A DNA stretch of 11,793 nucleotides from positions 1 through 11,793 of the forward strand of contig JAZRSW010000022.1 in the NCBI GenBank assembly GCA_045651745.1, in the 5' to 3' direction. Origin of the DNA: UMGS172 sp045651745 (GTDB lineage Bacteria > Bacillota > Clostridia > Oscillospirales > Acutalibacteraceae). The translations under genes were made by a program, and so were the position numbers. Below the pieces are notes generated by a model that saw only the letters and a program-made list of their open reading frames with translations, was not told the origin of the DNA and made no database searches. Of the stretch, positions 1 to 6,075 are shown in pieces; positions within the stretch are counted from its first letter, which is position 1; the number at the start of each line of letters is the position of its first letter.

Positions 1-26
1 GTGTAAAATTAGACTTACATTATAGA

Positions 27-64
27 AAAAAGCCGATTTTCTTAAAAAAGAAAATCTGCTTTTT
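27..64. terminator. Probable bidirectional rho-independent terminator downstream of rpsT
   Basis: Arms at 27-43 and 48-64 form a 17-bp stem with one C-T mismatch (34/57) and an AAAA loop. Both outer ends are A5/T5, so each strand carries a T run after a GC-containing stem. It lies about 70 nt beyond the rpsT stop on the minus strand. It may also end a plus-strand transcript arriving from outside the window. The stem is AT-rich, so terminator strength is uncertain. Confidence 0.65.
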
Positions 65-134
65 AAATTTGCTATAAAAAACGAAAAAGACTACCGAAAA
101 ATTCTGTAGCCGTTATTTCGTCATGCATAAGACA

Positions 135-395
135 TTAGTTAGCTTTGTTAAGGCGAACGATAAGCTGAGATTTCTTTCTTGCGGCATTGTTCTTGTGAAG
201 AATACCCTTAGAAACAGCCTGGTCGAGCTTCTTTACAGCTACCTTTACAACCTCTGCTTTATCAGCAGCGTTGTCTGCGATAGCGGCATCAGCCTTCTTA
301 ATAGCAGTCTTGAGAGCGGTGTTAAGGCTCTTGTTACGCATGTGGTTAGCTTCAGCAATGAGTACGCGTTTCTTGGCGGACTTAATATTAGGCAT
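135..395 (-). CDS. rpsT: 30S ribosomal protein S20
   Basis: Small basic primary 16S rRNA-binding protein of the 30S subunit. The 86-residue product begins MPNIKSAKKR, the typical S20 opening, and continues as Lys/Ala-rich helices, with NHMRNKSLNTALKT near residues 16-29 and NNAARKKSQL near the C-terminus. Length matches the family (about 85-90 aa). The start at 395 is chosen because a strong AGGAGGTG lies 5 nt upstream (complement of 401-408). An upstream in-frame ATG at 449 would add 18 residues and place that Shine-Dalgarno inside the coding region. The gene is monocistronic here, with a good promoter at 459-487 and a terminator at 27-64. It is divergent from gpr, as in B. subtilis. In E. 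coli S20 is known to autoregulate its translation; the palindrome in this leader (423-443) could matter for that, but this is inference. Confidence 0.96.
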   Translation of the reverse strand: MPNIKSAKKRVLIAEANHMRNKSLNTALKTAIKKADAAIADNAADKAEVVKVAVKKLDQAVSKGILHKNNAARKKSQLIVRLNKAN

Positions 396-422
396 AGTTC
401 CACCTCCTATGAAAAATTTAGC

Positions 423-443
423 AAGTATGTTTATAACATACTT
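423..443. repeat. Perfect palindrome in the rpsT leader
   Basis: AAGTATGTT (423-431) and AACATACTT (435-443) are perfect 9-bp arms around a TAT spacer. The motif sits between the predicted rpsT transcription start (about 450, minus strand) and its Shine-Dalgarno at 401-408, so the mRNA leader would begin with a hairpin. It could stabilise the mRNA, act in control of rpsT translation, or be a protein-binding dyad. No function is proven by the sequence. Confidence 0.6.
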
Positions 444-458
444 AACCACAGTGAATAT

Positions 459-487
459 ATAATACCACCACGTGTTTTAAAATGCAA
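459..487 (-). promoter_or_regulatory. Sigma-A type promoter of rpsT
   Basis: On the minus strand TTGCAT (482-487) and TATTAT (459-464) are separated by exactly 17 bp. The predicted start of transcription is near 450, giving a leader of about 55 nt before the rpsT ATG. Confidence 0.7.
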
Positions 488-532
488 CACTTTTTTTCGT
501 GAAAATAGAAGTTTTTTAAAATTTTCTTTTTG

Positions 533-538
533 TATAAT
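533..538 (+). promoter_or_regulatory. Possible -10 element upstream of gpr
   Basis: TATAAT sits 58 nt upstream of the gpr ATG in an AT-rich stretch. I see no convincing -35 at 16-18 bp. In B. subtilis gpr is a forespore gene (sigma-F/sigma-G), so a standard -10 may be coincidental here. I could not recognise a clear sigma-F or sigma-G pair. Confidence 0.3.
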
Positions 539-595
539 GTCTACTCCATAGTAAAACATAAATACTGAAGTAATTTTAAAGGAGAAATTTTCAAA

Positions 596-1444
596 ATGGG
601 TATAAGAACGGATATCGCGGTTGAATTTACAGCCGATAAGGTTTGCCGTAACCGAGAGGTTGCCGTGCATAAGTATGATGTTGAGGGCATTGAGGTTACA
701 AATGTTGAAATTTTAAGTGAGGATGCCGCTAAAGAAATCGGCAAACCTATGGGTAAGTATGTGACTTTAGAGTCTAAAAGAAACGTAAATATATTTGATT
801 TGCCGATGTTAACCGAACTGTTGATTGCTGAAATCAGAGGACTTTTAGGCAGAATCGACGGCAGTGTGTTGGTTGTAGGTGTGGGTAACAAAACCGTTAC
901 ACCCGATGCGTTAGGACCAAAAGCGGCAGAGGGTGTTATGGCAACACGCCATTTGCCTAAAAAGTTGGTTGACCGCTTAGGGTTAGAGGGTCTTCGTTCG
1001 GTTTCGGTTTTAAGTCCGGGCGTGTCAGGTCAAACAGGTATGGATGCAAAAGAAATATTAGAGGGCGCGATTGAACGAATCAAGCCTGATGCAATAGTTA
1101 TAGTAGACGCTTTAGCAGCAAGGGAAGTATCGCGTTTAGGTAGAACGGTACAGTTAAGCAATACAGGCTTAACCCCCGGTTCAGGCGTCGGCAACAGTAG
1201 AACAGAACTTTCCGAAAAAACTTTGGGCGTAAGGTGTGTTACCGTTGGGGTACCGACCGTTGTCGATGCCTCAACTCTTTCGTATGATTTAACTGGTGAA
1301 AACCGCCGAGAGCACGACCCGTTGATTGTAACGCCAAGAGATATTGACCGAATGATTGAAAAATCGGGTCAGGTGTTGGCGTATTCATTAAATATTGCAC
1401 TTCAGCCTGACGTCGACCCTGAAGCGTTGCAGTTCTGTGTATAA
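596..1444 (+). CDS. gpr: GPR endopeptidase (germination protease for SASPs)
   Basis: Spore protease that degrades small acid-soluble proteins at germination to release amino acids (MEROPS family A25). The 282-residue product carries the two family aspartate motifs: VTPDALGP (D104) and VDALAAR (D171), plus PGVSGQTG at 141-148 and PGSGVGN at 194-200. Near the N-terminus IRTDIAVE (3-10) matches the zymogen processing site known in Bacillus (cleavage after the Asp of RTDLAVE). A propeptide of only about six residues would therefore be removed, versus about 15 in B. megaterium. The protein is also shorter than Bacillus GPR (about 370 aa) because it jumps from the SYDLT region near 229-233 almost directly to the C-terminal LIVTPRDID (243-251). 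The AAAGGAG ribosome binding site at 579-585 supports this ATG. It is followed by spoIIP, as in B. subtilis. Confidence 0.95.
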   Translation: MGIRTDIAVEFTADKVCRNREVAVHKYDVEGIEVTNVEILSEDAAKEIGKPMGKYVTLESKRNVNIFDLPMLTELLIAEIRGLLGRIDGSVLVVGVGNKTVTPDALGPKAAEGVMATRHLPKKLVDRLGLEGLRSVSVLSPGVSGQTGMDAKEILEGAIERIKPDAIVIVDALAAREVSRLGRTVQLSNTGLTPGSGVGNSRTELSEKTLGVRCVTVGVPTVVDASTLSYDLTGENRREHDPLIVTPRDIDRMIEKSGQVLAYSLNIALQPDVDPEALQFCV

Positions 1445-1506
1445 GTTTATTGAGTTTTGCATATATTTTACTGACGAAATTTTAAAATTTGGCGGTAATT
1501 ATAAGT

Positions 1507-2574
1507 ATGAAAAGGTTTGACGGGTTGCTGTCGGTAACGGCGGCGGTTTTGGCGAGTTTGTTGGTGACGGTGGGCGTTTTTAACGTCGGAACAAAAAATA
1601 TCTTTGGGAGAGTGGCGGTTTTTTCTTTGGTGACTGTATCTCCCGAGGGTGTTTACAGTTTTTTAAATAAATTAGCTAATAGTAATGACAAAATTTTATC
1701 AGACACATCAGAACCTCAGATAAATTTTATCGGTCAAACTGCGGCACCCTCAGATAATTCGCAAGTGTCGGCTGCCGTAACACAGCAAAAGATGGGCAGT
1801 ATTATAAAAAAATCAATGTCGCCGTACGGTGCTAACACTAAAGAAAATAATGTTTATATAAATAATAAAATGGGTGAGAAGATTGATATTACTGCCGACC
1901 TTTCGGGAGAACTCGGGTTTAAGGTGACCAAATCAGATGAACCTCAAATTTTGATTTATCACACCCATACAACCGAAAGCTTTATGGATGACGAAAGTCA
2001 GTATTATACCGATTTTGATGAGCCGAGAACTACCGACAGTGAAAAAAATATTGTGAAAATCGGTGAAATAATAAAAGAACAGTTGGAAAACGCAGGATAT
2101 AAGGTTGTCCACGATAAAACAATTCACGATTATCCCGCATTTTCAGGCAGTTATAACCGTTCTGCAGAAACGGTGAATAAAGCGTTGGAACAGTATCCTT
2201 CGATAAAAATAGCAATTGACGTTCACCGCGATACAATAACCAGCGGTAACGATAAAATTGCGCCGGTTGTAAATATTAACGGCAAAGAGGCGGCGCAGGT
2301 TATGTTGGTTATGCGAAGTCAAACGGGTAGTGTTACTAATTATCCGAATTGGCGTCAGAACTTACGGCTTGCAACAAAGTTGCAGTATGTTTTTGAAAGC
2401 AATTATCCGCAGTTCGCTCGCGCAATGTTACTAAAATCGGCAAAATATAATCAGCATCTTACGACCGGCTCAATATTAATTGAAGTTGGCAGTGATGCCA
2501 ATACTTTTGAGCAAGCAAAATATTCAGCACAACTTATAGGGCAGTCGTTAACAGTTTTACTTAACTCACAGTAG
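1507..2574 (+). CDS. spoIIP: Stage II sporulation protein P (engulfment peptidoglycan hydrolase)
   Basis: SpoIIP is a membrane-anchored amidase/endopeptidase that works with SpoIID and SpoIIM to thin septal peptidoglycan during forespore engulfment. From the ATG at 1507 the product has 355 residues: a short basic N-terminus and one membrane anchor (about 6-27), a low-complexity linker, and the hydrolase domain from about residue 145. Visible family motifs are ILIYHTHTTESF (H152, H154, E157), IDVHRDT (H240) and SILIEVGSDANTFEQA (E326). The His and Glu residues are the presumed Zn/catalytic set. A TTG at 1489 would add six residues but has no recognisable ribosome binding site. The ATG at 1507 has only a weak GGCGG upstream, so the start remains uncertain. 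The 44-62 nt gap after gpr and the shared strand suggest co-transcription, as in B. subtilis. Confidence 0.94.
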   Translation: MKRFDGLLSVTAAVLASLLVTVGVFNVGTKNIFGRVAVFSLVTVSPEGVYSFLNKLANSNDKILSDTSEPQINFIGQTAAPSDNSQVSAAVTQQKMGSIIKKSMSPYGANTKENNVYINNKMGEKIDITADLSGELGFKVTKSDEPQILIYHTHTTESFMDDESQYYTDFDEPRTTDSEKNIVKIGEIIKEQLENAGYKVVHDKTIHDYPAFSGSYNRSAETVNKALEQYPSIKIAIDVHRDTITSGNDKIAPVVNINGKEAAQVMLVMRSQTGSVTNYPNWRQNLRLATKLQYVFESNYPQFARAMLLKSAKYNQHLTTGSILIEVGSDANTFEQAKYSAQLIGQSLTVLLNSQ

Positions 2575-2606
2575 TATTTAAAACAAAGTGAAAAGGACAG
2601 AGGAAT

Positions 2607-2939
2607 TTGAAAAAGTTTATATACCGTCACAGAATATTTTTACGTGCGTTTTCGGTAACGGCGTTTATGCTCTTGTGTGTCAGCACAGTAGTAACCGCTT
2701 GCGGATATGTTTACACAGTTGTTGAACATAACGCTTTCGGTCATAATGTTACGGCGTTTGCGGTAACATCAAAAGATTATGTTGAGGCTTTCGGGCGTGA
2801 GTTTTATTTGCCTGTTATATCGGTTTGGGAAGGTGTTAGCGGATTTGTTAGCAGGTACTGTTCGGGTACAATAAAACTCCTCGGATTTGCAATAAATACA
2901 ACCGAGGAGTTAATAAATGAACTTATAAATTTAATATGA
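2607..2939 (+). CDS. Small membrane-anchored protein or lipoprotein of unknown function, downstream of spoIIP
   Basis: I do not recognise the family. The 110-residue product starts at a probable TTG, with AAAAGGA (2591-2597) nine nt and GAGG three nt upstream. It has a basic N-terminus (MKKFIYRHRIFLR) and a hydrophobic stretch at about 14-31. The hydrophobic stretch ends in VTAC, a lipobox-like motif with Cys32, so it could be a lipoprotein or a single-pass protein. The remaining 78 residues would lie outside the membrane and end in an amphipathic Glu/Leu/Ile-rich tail. It follows spoIIP by 32 nt, the slot held by yqxA in B. subtilis. YqxA is also a short protein with an N-terminal membrane segment, so a sporulation role is plausible by position only. 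Its last 33 codons contain a hairpin that looks like the terminator of the convergent SEDS gene. Confidence 0.75.
   Translation: MKKFIYRHRIFLRAFSVTAFMLLCVSTVVTACGYVYTVVEHNAFGHNVTAFAVTSKDYVEAFGREFYLPVISVWEGVSGFVSRYCSGTIKLLGFAINTTEELINELINLI
2868..2911 (-). terminator. Rho-independent terminator of the SEDS gene, inside the convergent coding region
   Basis: AACTCCTCGG (2875-2884) and CCGAGGAGTT (2902-2911) are perfect 10-bp arms with a 17-nt loop. Read on the minus strand the stem is followed by TTTTATTGT, a U-rich tail. On the plus strand no T run follows. The hairpin starts 34 nt after the SEDS stop codon. It lies entirely within the last third of the convergent small gene, whose stop is at 2939. 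Confidence 0.6.
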
Positions 2940-2944
2940 TTTAA

Positions 2945-4099
2945 TTATGTCAGTTTCAGGCGGTGGAAGTACGTGGTACTTTCATCGCTGTGCATTTTTA
3001 TGCTCATAACTACCGCTAATCCCAAATACGTACAAAGTAAAGATGTTCCGCCCGCACTGAAAAGAGGCAAAGTAACACCGATTACGGGAATAAGCCACAG
3101 ACACATACCAACGTTTATAATGGTCTGTGAAGCAAGCATTGTAAAAACGCCGGTGCAGATAACAAGACCTAATTTTGAGCCTGACCTAAAACCGATATGC
3201 AAAATTCGAATATAGATTGCGGCTAATAAAGCAAGTGTTATAATACATCCCACAAGACCTAGTTCTTCACCGATTGCGGTGAAAATAAAGTCGTTATATC
3301 CGTAAGGAATACCACTTGACTGAACAAGCGTTCCTTTAAACAACCCTTGACCGAAAATACCGCCGTTAGCCATTGCAACGCGACCTCGGTACTGCTGGTA
3401 AAGGGTGTTCAGATAGTCGCTTTCAGCACCGAAAAACAGAGCATTAATACGTGCTTGCTGTTCGGGGTTCATAACAAAAAGGTAAACAAAGGGCAGGGCG
3501 ATGACAACTAAAATCAAGGCTATGACAAAGTATCTTGCCTTTACTCCTGCGGCAAACATCATACCGACAAGCATAAACGCGAACACCAATGCGCTTCCGT
3601 CGTCACCCTGAAAGTGAATTAATAATATTGGAATAGCGCCGTGGACTAAAAGCAATAGCATGTGCCCGAACTTTTTAACTTTATCACCGATTTTATGACA
3701 GTGGTAACCGAAAGTTAAACAAAAACATATTTTCAGTAACTCCGACGGCTGAAAAGATATGTTACCGGGGAGCATAAGCCACGCTTTGTCGTCGGTAACA
3801 CCGGGGGCATAGCCTATAAAAAAGGTTAAAATAACTGGAACAAAACCAACTGCTGCAATTAAAAACCAAAATTTAGAAAAATTTTTATAATTAAAACTGC
3901 TTATCACAATCATTGCGATAAGGCCTAAAGCAAGTGCGGCCAACTGCGTAATAAACTGACCAAAACTTCTGCCGTAATGAACGTAGGTTGTGGAAAGTAC
4001 CATAACGCAACCGAAAAGGGTAGTAATAATGCAAAGAATATAAAGCATTTTGTCACATTCACGAATATAGTCGGCAATGCGGTGAAAAATTCTTTTCAT
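2945..4099 (-). CDS. SEDS-family peptidoglycan glycosyltransferase (RodA/FtsW/SpoVE type)
   Basis: Polytopic membrane protein that polymerises lipid II into glycan strands, normally paired with a class B penicillin-binding protein. The 384-residue product has about ten hydrophobic segments and the SEDS landmarks FQPSELLKI (116-124), YNDFIFTAIGEELGLVG (268-284, with the conserved catalytic-loop Asp D270) and GVTLPLFSAGGTS (341-353). Two motifs deviate: the usual SYGG near the C-terminus reads SAGG, and the usual QPDLGTA reads QGDDGSA (164-170). The start at 4099 is set by AAAGGAG eight nt upstream; a TTG at 4120 would make this site coding. The gene stands alone with its own promoter, divergent from tsaE, with no PBP, mreBCD or division genes beside it. 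I therefore cannot decide between elongation (RodA), division (FtsW) and sporulation (SpoVE) roles; the overall look is closest to RodA. Confidence 0.88.
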   Translation of the reverse strand: MKRIFHRIADYIRECDKMLYILCIITTLFGCVMVLSTTYVHYGRSFGQFITQLAALALGLIAMIVISSFNYKNFSKFWFLIAAVGFVPVILTFFIGYAPGVTDDKAWLMLPGNISFQPSELLKICFCLTFGYHCHKIGDKVKKFGHMLLLLVHGAIPILLIHFQGDDGSALVFAFMLVGMMFAAGVKARYFVIALILVVIALPFVYLFVMNPEQQARINALFFGAESDYLNTLYQQYRGRVAMANGGIFGQGLFKGTLVQSSGIPYGYNDFIFTAIGEELGLVGCIITLALLAAIYIRILHIGFRSGSKLGLVICTGVFTMLASQTIINVGMCLWLIPVIGVTLPLFSAGGTSLLCTYLGLAVVMSIKMHSDESTTYFHRLKLT

Positions 4100-4131
4100 A
4101 ATATTACTCCTTTCAGCCAATTACAATTGCT

Positions 4132-4160
4132 ATTATAAACTATTATTAAAAATAGTTCAA
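4132..4160 (-). promoter_or_regulatory. Sigma-A type promoter of the SEDS gene
   Basis: On the minus strand TTGAAC (4155-4160) and a perfect TATAAT (4132-4137) are separated by 17 bp. A 7-bp inverted repeat (AACTATT 4138-4144, AATAGTT 4151-4157) occupies the spacer. The -10 is about 32 nt from the ATG at 4099. Confidence 0.75.
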
Positions 4161-4168
4161 GTAAACTC

Positions 4169-4197
4169 TTTAAATTTCAGAAAATATGTGTTATAAT
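4169..4197 (+). promoter_or_regulatory. Extended -10 promoter of the tsaE-tsaB-rpiB run
   Basis: TATAAT (4192-4197) is preceded by TG one base away (TGTTATAAT), an extended -10. A weak TTTAAA sits 17 bp upstream at 4169-4174. The TSS would be about 20 nt before the tsaE ribosome binding site. This promoter is back to back with the SEDS promoter at 4132-4160. Confidence 0.65.
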
Positions 4198-4226
4198 TTA
4201 ATAAATTTGTAGGAAGGAGGGAGAAA

Positions 4227-4655
4227 ATGTCGAAAATAACCGTGACTACACACAGTCGAGAGGAAACCGAACAGTTTGCCAAAGGCTTGGCTGAAGACAC
4301 AAAGGCAGGTACTGTTTTTGCAATGCAGGGTGACCTTGGAGCTGGAAAAACCTGTTTTACGGCGGGGTTTGCCAAAGGCTTGGGTTATGAGGGCGACGTT
4401 AATTCTCCTACCTTTGCAATTGTTAATGAGTATTTGGGTGGAAGATTACCGCTTTATCATTTTGATATGTACCGTATCAGCGGTTGGGAAGACCTTTATA
4501 CTACGGGGTATTTTGAGTATATTGAGGAGAACGGTATACTTATAATAGAGTGGAGTGAAAATATTGCCTCTGCTTTACCCGAGGATGCTGTTACTGTAAC
4601 AATTAAAACAATAGGAGAAAATGACCGTGAAATAACGGTTGAAGGTTTAGAATGA
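4227..4655 (+). CDS. tsaE: tRNA t6A biosynthesis ATPase TsaE
   Basis: P-loop ATPase that supports the TsaB-TsaD complex in forming N6-threonylcarbamoyladenosine at position 37 of ANN-decoding tRNAs. The 142 residues match the family length. Visible motifs are a Walker A GDLGAGKT (35-42), the switch region SPTFAIVNEY (60-69), HFDMYR (78-83) and IEWSENI (107-113). The start has a very strong AGGAGGG ribosome binding site at 4215-4221. The stop overlaps the tsaB start (ATGA at 4652-4655), which indicates translational coupling. The usual further partners, rimI and tsaD, do not follow here. Confidence 0.95.
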   Translation: MSKITVTTHSREETEQFAKGLAEDTKAGTVFAMQGDLGAGKTCFTAGFAKGLGYEGDVNSPTFAIVNEYLGGRLPLYHFDMYRISGWEDLYTTGYFEYIEENGILIIEWSENIASALPEDAVTVTIKTIGENDREITVEGLE

Positions 4656-5383
4656 GAGTTTTAGGGATTGAGTGCACCGCGTCACCTGTGTCGGTATCAC
4701 TTTCAGAGGACGGAAAACTAAAAGCAGAATATTTTTTAAATCTTAAAACGACCCATTCACAAACGCTTTTACCTATGGTAGAATCGGTTTTGAAAATGTC
4801 GGGATTGACCATAAAAGATATCGACGCTATTGCGGCAACTGTAGGCCCCGGCTCGTTTACTGGCGTCAGAATTGGTATCAGTGCCGTAAAAGGCTTAGCA
4901 ACCGCGTTCCAGACACCTACTGTACCTGTATCGGTGTTAGAGGCTATGGCTTGCAACTTTTTGGGACAAGAGGTTATAGTCTGTGCTTGTATGGACGCGC
5001 GTTGCAGTCAGGTTTATAATGCGCTTTTTTCTGTAAGCGGTGATAAAATCACCCGTCTTTGCGAGGATAGAGCCTTGATGATTGACGAGGTTTATGAAGA
5101 CCTAAAACAAAGACAAGCGGAATTCAACGGAAAACCCATTATGATTGTCGGTGACGGTGCAGATTTGTTCTATAACACTGTTAAGGACCGCGACGTGTCG
5201 GTGACGTTAGCGCCCGAACATTTAAAATATCAAAGAGCCTTTGGTGTGGCATTAATAGGCTATAACAAGGTATTGAATAAAGAAACAACCCGAGCAGACG
5301 AATTGTTGCCGTTATATTTACGCTTGCCTCAAGCAGAGCGTGAGTTAAAGGCAAAACAAGGAAAACTCGGTGAAAGGAAGTAA
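4652..5383 (+). CDS. tsaB: tRNA t6A biosynthesis protein TsaB
   Basis: Inactive ASKHA-fold paralogue of TsaD that forms the heterodimer on which t6A synthesis occurs. The 243-residue product shows the N-terminal LGIECTASPVSVSL strand-turn-strand (4-17), HSQTLLPMVE (35-44) and the hallmark GPGSFTGVRIG (65-75). The C-terminal PLYLRLPQAEREL is the familiar TsaB tail. The start overlaps the tsaE stop by four bases. In many Firmicutes tsaB is followed by rimI and tsaD. Here rpiB follows four nt later, so the t6A cluster is split and TsaD must be encoded elsewhere. Confidence 0.94.
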   Translation: MRVLGIECTASPVSVSLSEDGKLKAEYFLNLKTTHSQTLLPMVESVLKMSGLTIKDIDAIAATVGPGSFTGVRIGISAVKGLATAFQTPTVPVSVLEAMACNFLGQEVIVCACMDARCSQVYNALFSVSGDKITRLCEDRALMIDEVYEDLKQRQAEFNGKPIMIVGDGADLFYNTVKDRDVSVTLAPEHLKYQRAFGVALIGYNKVLNKETTRADELLPLYLRLPQAERELKAKQGKLGERK

Positions 5384-5387
5384 TAAA

Positions 5388-5858
5388 ATGGCAAATTTTT
5401 CAAACGGTGATGTTTTGGCAATCGGTTGTGACCACGGCGGTTATGAACTGAAAAATGCAATTATCGCACACTTAAAAGAGCGTGGGGTAGAGGTTAAAGA
5501 TTTCGGATGTTTTGACGGTGCTTCGGTTGATTATCCCGAAATTGCACTTAAGGTTACCGATGCTATCACTTCGGGTGAGTGCAAACTCGGTATCCTCGTT
5601 TGCGGTACCGGTATCGGTATGTCACTTGCCGCAAATAAGGTTAACGGCATCCGTGCTGCTGCTTGCTCGGAGCAGTTTTCCGCAAAATATACAAGACTTC
5701 ATAATGATTCCAACGTGCTTTGCTTGGGCGGTCGTGTTATCGGTCCCGGCGTTGCATGTGAAATGGTTGATTTGTTTATTGATACCGATTTCGAAGGCGG
5801 TCGTCATCAGCGCCGCGTCGATATGATAACGATTATAGAAAGTCGAAATAATGTTTAA
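5388..5858 (+). CDS. rpiB: Ribose-5-phosphate isomerase B
   Basis: Interconverts ribose 5-phosphate and ribulose 5-phosphate in the pentose phosphate pathway (RpiB/LacAB family, cytosolic). The 156-residue product has IGCDHGGYELK (12-22, D15 and H16), DYP (48-50 region), VCGTGIGMS (71-79, with the family's catalytic Cys72), GIRAA (88-92) and LHNDSNVLCLGGR (104-116, catalytic H105). The ATG at 5388 is preferred because AAAGGAAG lies seven nt upstream. The GTG at 5370 would swallow that site and overlap tsaB. Family similarity fades around ITIIE (147-151). The last five residues, SRNNV, and the region of the stop codon are encoded by the first palindrome of the block that follows. As in B. subtilis (ywlF), rpiB lies close to upp. 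Confidence 0.95.
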   Translation: MANFSNGDVLAIGCDHGGYELKNAIIAHLKERGVEVKDFGCFDGASVDYPEIALKVTDAITSGECKLGILVCGTGIGMSLAANKVNGIRAAACSEQFSAKYTRLHNDSNVLCLGGRVIGPGVACEMVDLFIDTDFEGGRHQRRVDMITIIESRNNV

Positions 5859-6020
5859 AAGCATTATTTCGACACCAAATCGCAGATTTGGTCACAAATT
5901 TTCAAAGAAAATTTGGCTTTAATTGTTGCAATGAATATCGAGCCAATTCAAATTTTTATGATTTGAATTGGCAAAAGCCGAATTTATCGGCTTGTCGAAA
6001 CGCTTTAAAGCGTTTCGACA
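5842..6020. repeat. Block of six consecutive perfect palindromes between rpiB and upp
   Basis: Six inverted repeats lie nearly end to end. P1: 5842-5853 with 5862-5873 (12 bp, GTCGAAATAATG). P2: 5874-5881 with 5885-5892 (8 bp, loop GCA). P3: 5895-5903 with 5907-5915 (9 bp, loop AAA). P4: 5942-5953 with 5961-5972 (12 bp, GCCAATTCAAAT). P5: 5975-5981 with 5987-5993 (7 bp, AAGCCGA). P6: 5993-6020, a 28-base perfect palindrome with no loop, whose half begins TGTCGAAACGC. Boundaries abut: P1/P2 and P5/P6 have no gap. P1 and P6 share GTCGAAA/TTTCGAC ends, so the block is also framed by matching termini. None is followed by a T run, so these are not ordinary terminators. Only P3 to P4 has a spacer (26 nt). 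The look is of a REP- or MITE-like mosaic element, or a structured RNA in the rpiB-upp transcript. Confidence 0.85.
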
Positions 6021-6075
6021 TTCTATACTCATTGTAATGGCAATAGAGAAAAAATAATTTTTGGAGGAAGTTAAA

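Noticed and set aside
81..115. Second hairpin downstream of rpsT
   Set aside because: Only a 4-5 bp stem (CTAC/GTAG); although T runs follow on the minus strand, the hairpin at 27-64 is far stronger.
4100..4120. Upstream TTG start for the SEDS gene
   Set aside because: The AAAGGAG ribosome binding site for the ATG at 4099 lies within this extension.
5370..5387. GTG start for rpiB
   Set aside because: It would overlap tsaB and contain the AAAGGAAG site that serves the ATG at 5388.
5842..6020. CRISPR-like or terminator array
   Set aside because: The palindromes differ in sequence and spacing, so there is no repeated unit with spacers. No stem is followed by a T run, so a string of terminators is also unlikely.
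6061..6075. TTG start for upp
   Set aside because: The GGAGGA ribosome binding site of the ATG at 6076 falls inside it.
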